The notes under the pieces are model-generated. The model was not told the DNA's origin. It was given only the letters and a program-made list of their open reading frames with translations, and did no database searches. A stretch of DNA of 64,000 nt, from positions 25,328,001-25,392,000 of the forward strand of contig OX940860.1 of assembly GCA_954871525.1 (NCBI GenBank), in the 5' to 3' direction. This DNA comes from Parietaria judaica. Taxonomy: Eukaryota; Streptophyta; Magnoliopsida; Rosales; Urticaceae. Position numbers and translations under genes: made by a program. This document shows, in pieces, positions 32,647 to 43,620 of the stretch; the first letter of the stretch is position 1; each line of letters opens with the position of its first letter.

Positions 32647-35400
32647 TGTTGGACATATGTGTCCTTAAACAAGATATTTTATCCATTTGTAAAAGATTAT
32701 GACAAGTCGTTGAATAAAGATGATGCTTATTATGATAATCTTATTATAGTTTCTGGTAGAGTAAAATAGAATGTTTTATTCCTTAGTTCATAAAGGATGC
32801 AATTATGTTATTATTATCACAACAGAGTCAATGTGAGGAAGAATTAATAATCATAATAAATGAACTTAAAATGTCCGTGACCTGATCAACTGGGTGGGAG
32901 CCCATTAATCGTATAAGGTCATTAATGTGACTAAGTGACAATCCTATTCTGGATTTTGTGTGTGTCACACTAACTAGAAGTGCATTAAGTATGAAGTGTC
33001 TCATACTGGACTGGACCTGACTTAAACTCCGGAAGTTATCATATAAGACCGTCACTGATAACTTGGAGTTGAGTCACTAGTAGATGATCAAATGGATATT
33101 CGATCTAAGTCCTGAGTGATCTTGAGTCCAAGCTGCTGACTTGATTGTTCTTTGATTTAACCGTTAAAGAACACGAAATGTTACCGCTGTTCCCAACACT
33201 ATTATTTTGGGAACATGATAGTCAGCAGTAAGGGTAGCTTGGTCATAGACATGGGCATCACACAGCTCTCTTCAGAGTGATGATGATTCCCTTGATTGTC
33301 GGTGGTGAGAAGTGAGAGGTACCCGTGCGCAACTTATGAATCGAAACCATAAGTGGGTCACTCATAATATTACTGACTGAGTCAAGGATGAAAATGCAAT
33401 GAGGGGCATAACGGTAGAAACCGCCTGCTCGTGTGTGGATCATCAAGTGAAAGATCAATAACCCGAATTTGATTGTATCAATGGACACCCTGCTGTTATA
33501 AAGGGAATAATATATACCGTATCACTAAAGAGTGCAGCCTCGGGTCTATAGTGGAATCACTTCGAGGTTTGACGAACAACTAGCAGTTCGTTGGAGCTTA
33601 AGTGATACGGGTCCATGGTCCCCAGGATAGCTCCGTAACGGATGATACGTACGTGATTAAAATACATTCTGGATAATGTTTAATCATTTGGCTTGACTTA
33701 TAAAACTGAAAGGTCTGTAGCAGACGTCAGATAGTTTTATCGTTAGCGTGGCAAAAGTACCATATTTTGGTACACGAAATTAACTGATAAAAGAAAGTTA
33801 GAATTTAGATTTTCTATCAGCACCATGTTTTTGAAAATTAAATTCTAAGCAACTTTGCTTTTTGAACCGAGTCATTTCGACTTACGGTTAGTGATTTATG
33901 GATTTTCTAAGTTTATGATCGGTTCGATAAACTTTGAAATTAAATCACATGTCACGAATTTAAATGATGGTGTGGCACCATGACATTTTAATGTGTGATA
34001 TTGAGATCAGGAAATATTAATATAATTTAATTATTTGGATTTAATTATTAATATGTTATTAATAATTAATAGATTTATATTAATAAATAAAAATATATTT
34101 TTATATATTGTTACATGTGTAAATTCGAATTAGGGTTTGGTGATAACAAACCCTAGCTAAATTCGAATCTATGAATTGAAGATTTTTATTTTTGCGGCAT
34201 AAGTACCTATTGTTTGGTATTTTGGCAAAAACCCTAAAATCAATTTAATCCATTGGATCGGTTGTGATTTAATATCAACCGTTGGATTGAGATAATTGAT
34301 TTGAAACCTAATGTAATTCGAAATTGAAACTTGGTGACCAAGTTTAGGTATTTCGAATTTGCTTAATTAATTATGTCCGTTGGATCGGTTTTGAGATTTA
34401 ATCTTTAACCGTCGGATTAGAAATTAATTAATATTATATATATGATATATAATTCGAATAATATTGTGGATAAGAGTTTGAATTAGGGTTTTGTAAAACC
34501 CTAGGGTATTTGACTTTATCCCTAATTGATTTGATCCATTGGATTGGTTTAAGATTTATTTTTAACCATTAGATCTAGATAATCATTATCAAATTCGAAT
34601 TTTAAATATATATATATAATATAATTCGAATATTTATAATATGATGATAAGATTAAATTTTTTGATCTTATCTTGTATTATTATTTAATTAAATCCCTGA
34701 TTAATTATATCCATTGGATTTAGATGAGATTGAATCTGGACCATTGGATTGAAATAATTAATTATATTTAATTAATAGAATTCGAATAATGGGAGGGAAA
34801 ATCTCCAATTCGGTTATGGTTTGAGCCTATAAATAGGAGGCTCATTCTACACATTTTTCACACCTTTCCCCAGAGAAAAATTTGAACTCTCCCTCTTCCT
34901 CAGGGTCTGCGAATTTTCTCTCTGATCTCTCTTTTCTGGTTCGGCTTAGGAGACTATTTCTCCGGAAGCTTAAATAGAACCATCAGTTAAAATTTTGCGA
35001 CGGAGTCCTGCCGGCGAAGCCCACGCTTTGGTACGAAGATTCCAGGAGAATATCCCGGAAGATCACGGGAGTTTCCCTTAGCACCGGCGGAGCCCTGCCC
35101 GATTCAGAACGCGCAGCCGGAATTCGTCAATTGAGGTACGGCCTTATGCATTGGGTTAATAAATGCAACCATTTACTGCTTTCTATTTATTTCCTATTAT
35201 GACTAGATTATTAATAATGATTTATGAATATTAAATTACATAATATTTATCAGATCTTGGGATATGGACATTATCCGATATTCGGACCGTTGTACGGATA
35301 ACAAGTTTTCCGCTTTAAAATAATTTTTAAATGTTACCCGGACGGTCCGGAGGTACAATTCGTGATAATTTTCAAGGAATCCGAGACGTGATTCCCAACA
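32647..35400 (+). mobile_element. 2.75-kb solo LTR inserted in a copia integrase gene
   Basis: Starts TGTTGG and ends CCCAACA. Flanks are GTTTT (32642-32646) and GCTTT (35401-35405). Removing the insert and one flank rejoins the copia integrase frame on the minus strand (ERK, then HRHIV). This fixes both ends and shows that the left duplication has one C-to-T change. A promoter TATA (CCTATAAATAGG, about 34827) and a GC-richer leader lie toward the right end, as in a plus-strand LTR. No internal coding region or second LTR was found. Four degenerate repeats built round CCATTGGAT/CCGTTGGAT lie at 34245-34765. A 76-codon minus frame at 33258-33488 shows no domain. Confidence 0.75.
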
Positions 35401-37338
35401 GCTTTCGTTCTGCTACACCATTTTGTTGAGGGGTATCGGTACACGAACTCTGATGAACAGTTCCATCAGAGCTAAGTAACCTAGAAAAATCATGAGATGT
35501 GTATTCCCCACCTAAATCACAACGAAAACATTTTATGACTAACGAATATTGGGTTTTGACAAGAGCTCGAAACGTATCAAATATATTCAGAAATTCAGAA
35601 ATTCAGAACGACGTTTCATAAGATAAACTCAAGTGTAACGAGAGTAGTCATCAACAAAAGATACATAATAACGAGAACCCCCTTTGTGGGCAAAGGGGAG
35701 GGTCCCCAGACATCAGAGTGAATGAGATCAAGAGGTGTAGTTGATTGAGATAAATTTCTAGGAAATGGCAATGCAGAAAATTTAGCAAGTTTACAACCAC
35801 TACAATCAGACACATCATGAGTTTTCAAATTACCCAAAACACTCGTAGAAACTAAATTTTTTAAACGAGATCCGGACACATGACCCAAACGAGAATGCCA
35901 TAAGTAAAAATCAGAAGACGAACGACTCAACCGAAAAGATGACAAATCGACACTAGAAGCAGCAACACTCTCTGGCACTTTTAGTTCATCCACCACATAT
36001 AGACCTCCTTCCCTATGGCCTGTTCCAATCAGCCTCTGAGCATGTGGATACTGTACAAAACAATGAGATTTAGTAAAGATGACAAAATAGTCCAAGTCGC
36101 ACAATTTACCAATGGAAGCAAGATTCAAAGTAAGACTCGGAATATAGTAAGCATGAGGAAGGTTAAGTCGGGTGTACAGATAGGACCAACACCGACCAAT
36201 GGCATATGATTACCATTAGCCGTTGCTATAGATACGGAGGAGTTTGGAGACAACAAAGAAAAAAAATGATTTCTCAGGAGACATATGATCAGTAGCACCA
36301 GAGTCAAGAACCCAAGTGAGGGAAGATATACCTGATGGACCAGATTTTTGGAGAGAGGAAAACCCGACAGGGGAAGCAGCGGATAAGGCTTGAGGTTGCG
36401 AGGCGAGAAACTTTTGGAACTGCTCAATCAACGATGGATCTGATGTAGACACTTCAGCACTACTCGTTTGAAAAGCTTGATTAGTATCTTTCCATGGAGG
36501 CTTCTGAGAGACCGGTGACGGGCGTCGATGCGGCTGTTTTCCTTTATTGACCAATAAAGGACATTGTCCCTTCCAGTGCCCTTTTTGCTTACAAAACGCA
36601 CATTCATCTATGGCCACACGAGTATTGGAGCGACTCGGATGGTTACTAGATGAACTCTGAGGGGAAGCAGCAAAAACAGATGGAGCGGCCGTTGAAGAAG
36701 TCTCTTTTTCAGTGCGAGTCTTGAGCCGAATCTCTTCTGCCATCAATTCATTCACAACCGAGTCAACCGAAGGCAAGGGATTCCGATGTAAAATGGACCC
36801 GCGTAGAGCCTCAAAGTCATCTCGAAGCGCCATCAAAAACTAAACAAGACGTTGTTCCTCTCTGAATTGGATGTATGGCTCCATTGAACGTAAATTGGCG
36901 GGTTCGATCTGAGCCAACTGATCCCATAAAGCGGACATAGCAGAATAGAATTCTTGGACCGACGAATCATCTTGCTTGAGCCCGAATGTCAGTCTCCAAT
37001 TGATAGCGCCGAGCGAAATTAGACTGAGTAAACAGTCTCTCAAGATGCTCCCAAACAAGCTTTGCTGTCTCAAATTTTGCCAATTGAACGCCTATCGAAT
37101 GAGTCACAGAATTGTTTATCCATGTGATGATTTTCGAATTGTCAGCTTCCCAAATCTCTAGTTGCCCGTCATAAGAATACGTTGATTTGTCAGTGGGCGG
37201 CAATTTAGTACCTGAAATATACCCTCACATAGATTTTTCCTTCAGAAAATTATGCATCACATAACTCCAATACGTGTAGTTCTTTCCATCTAAATGTGTG
37301 CTAATCGACTGAAGTGAATCATCCTTTCGACTAGCCAT
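35401..37338 (-). pseudogene. copia gag-pol fragment, degraded and truncated
   Basis: Reads leftward from ATG at 37338-37336 (MASRKDD). In order: copia Gag with VWEHLERLF; a CCHC zinc knuckle (CAFCKQKGHWKGQC, about 36595); aspartic protease WVLDSGATDHMSPE (about 36310); pre-integrase zinc domain (WHSRLGH and CSGCK, 35880-35780); and the start of the integrase core (HSDVWGP). A TGA near 37230 replaces a Trp codon, and frame changes occur at about 36840-37000, near 36250 and at about 35620. The frame continues as QNGVAERK up to the solo LTR and resumes for a few codons at 32641. RT and RNase H are missing. Confidence 0.85.
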
Positions 37339-37587
37339 AATGAACGAGTACCAAGCAAACCAAATCCAAGCAAAAAATTGGCCAATCTAACAAAAGCCCC
37401 AAATTCCACAAACCCTTGGCCAAATCGCAATCACAGAAATTGAAGCACCAGATTGCATACCAGAGAAACATGAACAAGTGGAAGTCGAAACCTAAACGAC
37501 AAACGACGGCAAAATCGCGACGGCGCGATGAACAGTGCCGCTATGAACAGTACCCAGGTTCAACCTTCCTTCAAGATTTATAACTTG

Positions 37588-37599
37588 GCTCTGATACCA
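37588..37599 (-). other. copia primer binding site
   Basis: TGGTATCAGAGC on the minus strand, complementary to the 3' end of initiator methionine tRNA, the usual plant copia primer. It directly follows the LTR terminus TAACA. Confidence 0.8.
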
Positions 37600-37780
37600 T
37601 GTTAGAATCAGAGAGAAAAGAGAGGAAGAAACTGTCGATCGAATAAAATAAATACCGATAATACAATAATGTTTAGGTTATACTAAAGAAATGACTAAAT
37701 AGCAAATAAGGAAATACACAATGACTTTAAATGCTAATTTATAAGATCCCATAGCTTTGTAAATCATGCTGCTATGTAAA
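37600..37780 (-). repeat. copia 5' LTR (right end not fixed)
   Basis: Begins (read on plus) with TGTTAGAATCAG next to the primer binding site. The outer end could not be located because the other LTR is missing; 37780 is a guess. Confidence 0.4.
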
Positions 37781-38997
37781 AGTGTTATTTGGTGAGGTAT
37801 TGTGTCCTCTTCTTCTATCTCCTCTCTCTCTTTGTATATGCATTACTATGTTTATGCTTTTGGCTATTTAGCTATCCATGTTTAATAATTTGTATCTTCT
37901 CTTGCAGGTAGACAATAAATGCATAGAATACCTTGTTACATTATTACAGCCACAAGTTTTTCAGTAGAACTTTGATAAATTAATAACTTTGAGTAAATAA
38001 TAATTTTGTCCGGTCCTGACTCGAGCCTAGCTAAATTAATAATTCGCTAAAATTATAAGAAAATATATATTTTTTTGAAGTATATAAGTCCCAACTGATA
38101 TATAAATTAATAATTCAATATAAATATAATAATATTACATATATAATTATGTATTCGATATAAATAAAATATAACAACGCATAACTAGTTATGAAATCAT
38201 CTTCAATAACAAAAATAACATTAATTAATTAATTAATCATGTAATGTTTTTACAAAATGATTATAGTTCTTTTTGCCTATTTTTAAATTTTTTGTCTCCT
38301 TCAACTTAAACTCTAGGTTTCCGCATATAATTTAGGAAGGTCCGGTATTGTATTTTGTGTGTAAAAAAATTGTTAAAAGTGATTGTCGCTACAGTTGCAT
38401 CGCTGCATGAAACAAGCTCCATTTGATCGGTATTAGCATCTTCAAACTATGTATTATAATTATAATATTCTCGACATGTTATATAGGGATTTTTTTTTCT
38501 CATTATAAAGATTATATAATTAATACTTTATAAATATATAATTTGATAATATAATAAATTTTGATAGTCCTAATATTATTAATTTAAAGATATTTTACTG
38601 TATATCCACTTCTTTTCTATTTTAAAGAAGTTTGAATCGTTTTATTGCGTTTTAGTTTCAATTTCAAAATTAGCTTTTAATGATCGATTGTTATTTTTTG
38701 AATGTCCTCGTGTTTGTTTCTTTCTTTGTTCCGTTAAAGTTATTTTTATTGCTTTTTTCGTTAAATGATTGCAGCAAATTCAGAACCCAATGACGATCAT
38801 GATTATTGATTACACGGACAGCTGTTGCTCAAGATGAAATCAGTGGAGACGGCACCACTTCTACTATGATCTTCGTCGGCTAAGTTTTGGTGCCTTGGTC
38901 AATAATAATTTTTTGTATTAGGCGATTAAAGAATTAGATTGACGTACTTTAAGATCTTATGCATTAGACTGTTATTCTCGATGTTATAATGTTATGT
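37781..38997. other. AT-rich intergenic region, no gene seen
   Basis: A mosaic of AT-rich sequence without domain-bearing frames. Confidence 0.4.
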
Positions 38998-39168
38998 TTG
39001 TCATTCAATATATATATATATAGGGGCGGACCTAGAACTCTGAGTTGAGGATGGCGAAACAATAGATAAACTATATAAATTATATGACATCGTAATATAT
39101 ATTTTTTTTACTGAGAATAGCAAAGAAAGAAAATAATTTATTAAAGGCTTCAAAATAAGATTGTCATT

Positions 39169-39226
<58 letters not shown>

Positions 39227-39360
39227 GCGGACCTAGAACTCTGAGTTGAGGGTGGCGAAACAATAGATAAACTATATAAATTATATGACATCGTAATATA
39301 TATTTTTTTTACTGAGAATAGCAAAGAAAGAAAATAATTTATTAAAGGCTTCAAATTAAG
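38998..39360. repeat. tandem duplication of a MITE 5' end with (TA)n
   Basis: Two adjacent copies of a unit of about 165-195 bp: TTGTCATTCAATA, (TA)n, GGGGCGGACCTAGAACTCTG and onward to AAAGGCTTCAAA. They differ in TA-run length and a few bases. The second copy is the start of the MITE at 39222-39779. Confidence 0.75.
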
Positions 39361-39779
39361 AAACTATTTTTATTTGATACGGAACGGAGAGACAATTAGA
39401 TTTTTATCATTTTTAAATTAGGTAGCGATATTTTTTTTTATTAATGTTACTTTTATAATAATTTTTTTTATTATTATAATATGGATTAAGTAACCATACT
39501 AAGTTAAAAAAAAAATCTAAAAAAAAAATCAGATCAATGTGCAGAAAAAAAAAACAAAATAGAAAATAATGAGGGCTGGATTCGAACCTTGACGTGAGAG
39601 AGTAAAAAAGCTATGTCATCCACTGAGCCAGACTACTTTTTATCTTTGATTAGGGTAGTTAAGATATATATAATGCATCTGAGTCAATTATTTAGTTAAA
39701 GATTTAAGGCGTATATAGTCGAGCCATCCGGCTCGGGGGTGACATAAGCCACGCCCAAACATAGCTGGGTCCGCCCCTG
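39222..39779. mobile_element. hAT-type MITE in a (TA)n run
   Basis: The left end TAGGGGCGGACCTAG pairs with the right end CTGGGTCCGCCCCTG in inverted orientation. Both sides are (TA)n, consistent with an 8-bp TATATATA duplication. The interior has GGATTCGAACC, a tRNA B-box-like motif often seen in such elements. No transposase. Confidence 0.6.
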
Positions 39780-39789
39780 TATATATATA

Positions 39790-40359
39790 TATATCACAAA
39801 TAAAAGACAGACACCAAGTTGTATACTGTTAGTGTTGGCTTTGTATTATTGTCTGTGTCTGTTTATAGTATTTCTAAATATAGATGTTGTATGATGAACA
39901 ATGAGTAAATTGAAGAAAAAAATTCAGAAACTTTTTTCTCAAAAAAATTGGAATAATTTTCTGATTTTTTTTTTTTTTGCAATTTTTTTAGGACTTCGCT
40001 TAGGCGCATTATTCTCGCTTAAGCGAAATTTGACTTTGCACAGTTTTAAATTGTTGTATAAGCTTGAGTTTACACAAAGATTTTTAGAACCGTTGTGTAA
40101 ATTACTCAACGAGGAATATAGCAACGGTAATTTTTCGTTGTGTAAACTTAAACAAGGAAATTTTTTGTCATGCAAGCTACTATTAGTACTAGTATTTGTA
40201 AGAGAACAAACTTTGGTGGGGGAAAATTCTAAATTCTCAGAAAAACAACTAGGTGATGTTTGTGTGGGAAAATTATTCCTTTAAACGTAAGAGAAAGGAA
40301 GAAAAAAAATAAGTGAAAATGAATATGGAACATGATTCAGTTCTTATACTCTGTTATAA
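39790..40359. other. intergenic, no supported gene
   Basis: A 127-codon ATG frame (39901-40284) is dominated by Lys, Phe and Leu from AT-rich DNA. It has no domain, and part of it resembles the non-coding sequence at 26755-26950. Confidence 0.4.
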
Positions 40360-41909
40360 TGTAGATCCGCTCTATACAAAAAACGACGAACACGCTATTT
40401 GCAAGGAAAACTCTATTTTTTTCATTTATTCTCAGTTAATCCATTACAGATCATATGCAAACCATTATATAGAGAATTCAAACAAAATAATATAAGAAAC
40501 TAAACGGTATAAGGCGACAAATGTCTCAAATCCCATAACCAAATAAACTAGAAATGGAAACGCAACAATAGTATAGACAAAAATAAAAGATAAAGAGTTG
40601 AAAATCGCACATTAAAGACAGGAGATCGCATGAATATTCGTCGCGATCCCAGTTATTTCTTGCCTTATGTGCTCAGCATCATTCTTGCGTGGTTTAGAAA
40701 AATTTTCCTTGAATTTATTTAGGTGTGTCGTCGTCATGAATCGGTTGGCTCGCCGAGGTTAGTCATCCGGTCGACACGTCCGATGGCTTTTTGGATTGCT
40801 TTTGCGCAAATTCACGTGGTGGCTTGTCAGGTGTCTCGTCGCAAGGATACTTGGACATTTTCTTGGGTAGCTTGTCCAGAAACAAGACAAAAACTATGTC
40901 GGGTTCTTTCACATTTTTCTCAAACCGAGCCAATAAAATTTTATTCGGTAAGGGGTAGTTGCTTGGACTCCACAAAACATCAACCTTCTTTGTTGCGATC
41001 AAACATAACCTGTGAACAAAAAAAAATATATGCTCGTTCCACTTTCGAATCTGTTCTCGTCCTATTCGGCCTCTTCATGCTCAACCTCATCATACGCGCC
41101 CTCCTCTTCCTCGGTCTCATCACTTTCCATGATGTTATACACGACCTCGTCATATATGGAATTGTCGTAGAAAACTTTGGCGTACTCCGCCTCGTCGCAC
41201 GGGATCATCGTACTCATCGTACATGATTTTGATGTACTCGGCCTCCTTGTCGGCGAACTCGTCGTACTTAGGGGTAACCACCTTAGATGCCAATTCCCAC
41301 CGATTTTCTGAGGCTATTTCACGCGGACTCTGCACGTGCCCGTAGCCGCCAAAATTCCTACAAAATAGAGTTTCATGATCGTCTTTGGTGTCGGATTCGC
41401 TTCTGTCGTGTTGTTGCGCCGCTTGATTTTGCAGCAGCGCATCAACCTGGCGGGTGAGCTATTCCACTTGAGCGCGTAGTCATGTATGTTCGTCACGTCT
41501 ATGCACATCTTCTACAGAGGTATCCCAAATGGCTCACTTCCTCGGTGCCATTACACATAACGAATGGGCTCTAATACCAACAGATGTAGATCCGCTTTAT
41601 AGAAAAACAATGAGCGTGCTATTTACAAGCAAAACTCGAATTTTTCATTCATTTTCAGCTAATCCATATACAAGTCATATGCAACCCATTATATAGAGGG
41701 TTCAAACAAAATAATACAGGAAACGAAACGGTACAGGACAACAAATGTCTCAAATCCTGTAACCAAATAAGCTATAAATGAAAACGCAACAATAGTAAAT
41801 AAAGAGACAATAATCAAAATTAAAGAGTTGAAAATCGCACATTTAAGACAGGAAATCATTAAGATTCGCCGTGATCCCGGTTATTTTTTGCCTTATTTGC
41901 TCGGAATCA
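40360..41909 (-). mobile_element. small gypsy-derived LTR element
   Basis: Two direct repeats of about 320 bp (40360-40681 and 41585-41909; TGTAGATCCGCT...GCTC..ATCA) enclose about 900 bp. Read on the minus strand, the right repeat is followed by TGGTATTAGAGC, a primer binding site with one change from the tRNA-iMet form. Then comes a broken Gag-like frame starting MAPRK, with LRAQVE and LTRQVDALLQNQ, typical of gypsy Gag coiled-coil starts. Stops and frameshifts occur throughout and no pol is recognised. The repeats differ by many substitutions, so the element is old. No target duplication was found. Confidence 0.6.
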
Positions 41910-41929
41910 TTCGCCTATTGATTCACTCA

Positions 41930-42666
41930 TCAATATTAGACTCGGGCTTCCAAAAATTGTTGATTTGCGTAGGAATAATTGTTTCGGGCATCAACTCGAA
42001 GTTACAGTCAGATTGTAGAAATACAAATTTTCATTTAATAGTTCTAATCCTCCTTCATATAAGTCTCAACATGATGTAATTATATATAGTGTATCCAAAG
42101 ACCCTAAGAAAAAATGACATATAGTTTAACCCTTAAACATAAATCACATTAACAAAGACATACGAAATGAATAGAAAACGACAAAATATTAAAACTATCC
42201 AATTTTGTAAGGAAAAAATCGTCGAGTAAAGTGCAAATAAAATGTGAGACCCTCTTTAAAACGATAAATGTAGATAATGTGATCCGTATGTATCCTTTCA
42301 CAATAAAGATGCGCAATTAATTTTAGCAGGTAAGACATTGCTATATATAATTATATACATAACTAATTTTGGACACTTTAGATACATGCAAATATTATGC
42401 AGATCTATGCAAAGTCACACCAATAATAACTTTAGAGGACCCCAATGACAGAAAAATGAAAATGACCCTTACGCAAAGTTGAAGATAAATCGATGTCAAA
42501 AAAAAAGTTGAAGATAAATCACATCACAAAATTTAAATAATTAGAAAACAAGATGAAAAAAAAAAAGTTCCTTTGTGAAACTCATATTAATTAGACGTCA
42601 TACAAATTTCGAAAACATGATTTCTAGTAGAGGAAAGTATTTGCTTATGAGTCTCCACGAATATAG
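41930..42666. repeat. cluster spacer block, copy 3 (left part)
   Basis: GTATCCAAAGACCCTAAG, AAATGTGAGACCCTCTTTAAAACG, ACATGCAAATATTATGCAGATC and GAGTCTCCACGAATATAG match copies at 8.6-10.6 and 16.8-17.6 kb. The block is interrupted at 42666 by a solo LTR and continues at 43314. Bases 42662-42666 (TATAG) are the LTR's left target duplication. Confidence 0.65.
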
Positions 42667-43313
42667 TGTAGGAAATGTTCGAATCGGGATTTGAGTTAAT
42701 TGGGCTTTTCGGGTCTGACCCGACTACAACAAACGGGTTGCGGGCCTATTCGGCCCGAAGGATAATTATGAGGATAATTAATATGATTAACTAATTAATA
42801 ATGACCTAATGGGCTTAGGCCCAATTATTGAGTCATAAAGCCCATTAGGTCATTAATGGACTATGGGCTATAAATACTTAAAGTCTCATCATAATTGACA
42901 TGATTTGGACCTTCCTAAAAATCCTAGAAGAGAGAAAAACGACTAGCCCCTCTAGCTAACCCTAGGCGCGCATTTTCTCCTTCCGGTGTTCTCGTCGATT
43001 TATCGTCTAATCCCCGAGGAAGACCTAGCTGTCTTACGAGGAGATTTTCGGTCTATAAGATGTTCCCGCAGCGACGTGGTGGACGAGCTAGAGGCTTTAC
43101 AATTGTGAAGCTAGGATCCGGAAAACGCAGCAGCCGGTCGCACAAAGAACGATGAGAAATCGGCCAAATCTTCTGCAGTTGGCAAAAGTACCAAAAGTCT
43201 AGTAATGTATCGAAATTGATTCTCTTGATTTTCGAATTTAATCTAGATCTTTGTTTCGATGTATCCCATGATTTCGGCCTCGGGATTGAGAAAAATCATC
43301 GAAAAACCTAACA
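42667..43313 (+). mobile_element. solo LTR with TATAG target duplication
   Basis: Starts TGTAGGAAATG and ends CCTAACA. Perfect 5-bp duplications TATAG lie at 42662-42666 and 43314-43318. A TATA box (GGGCTATAAATAC, about 42866) and a GC-richer leader support an LTR. The unoccupied site (AAATATAGATT) is seen in the spacer copies near 10545 and 46312. Confidence 0.85.
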
Positions 43314-43620
43314 TATAGATTAGCTTGATGATTTCTTGGGTCGATCATTTATAATTGATAACTCTCTTGAGACTTGATTATTCTCACTACCCACCTTCAT
43401 TGTGAAATTGAAGTAAATCCTACTGTCTTAATTTATATTAAAACCACTTTTTTTTCTCTGAATATTCAAATGACAATATGTGCATACTAGAAAAACAACA
43501 CAATCAAGAAAGTTATTGAGTTCGGGACAAATAATTAACATGTGAGGCCCACGCAAAGGAACCAACAATTATTGCCGATATAATAATATCGATGTCTTTT
43601 TCAAATACATTATTTAAGAT
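43314..43620. repeat. cluster spacer block, copy 3 (right part)
   Basis: GATTTCTTGGG and GGGACAAATAATTAACATGTGAGGCCCACGC match 10550-10720 in copy 1. Confidence 0.55.

Noticed and set aside
33258..33488. Minus-strand frame in the long solo LTR
   Set aside because: No domain, no start context; LTR sequence.
39901..40284. 127-codon frame rich in Lys, Phe and Leu
   Set aside because: Composition follows AT-rich DNA; no domain, and part of it resembles non-coding sequence at 26.8 kb.
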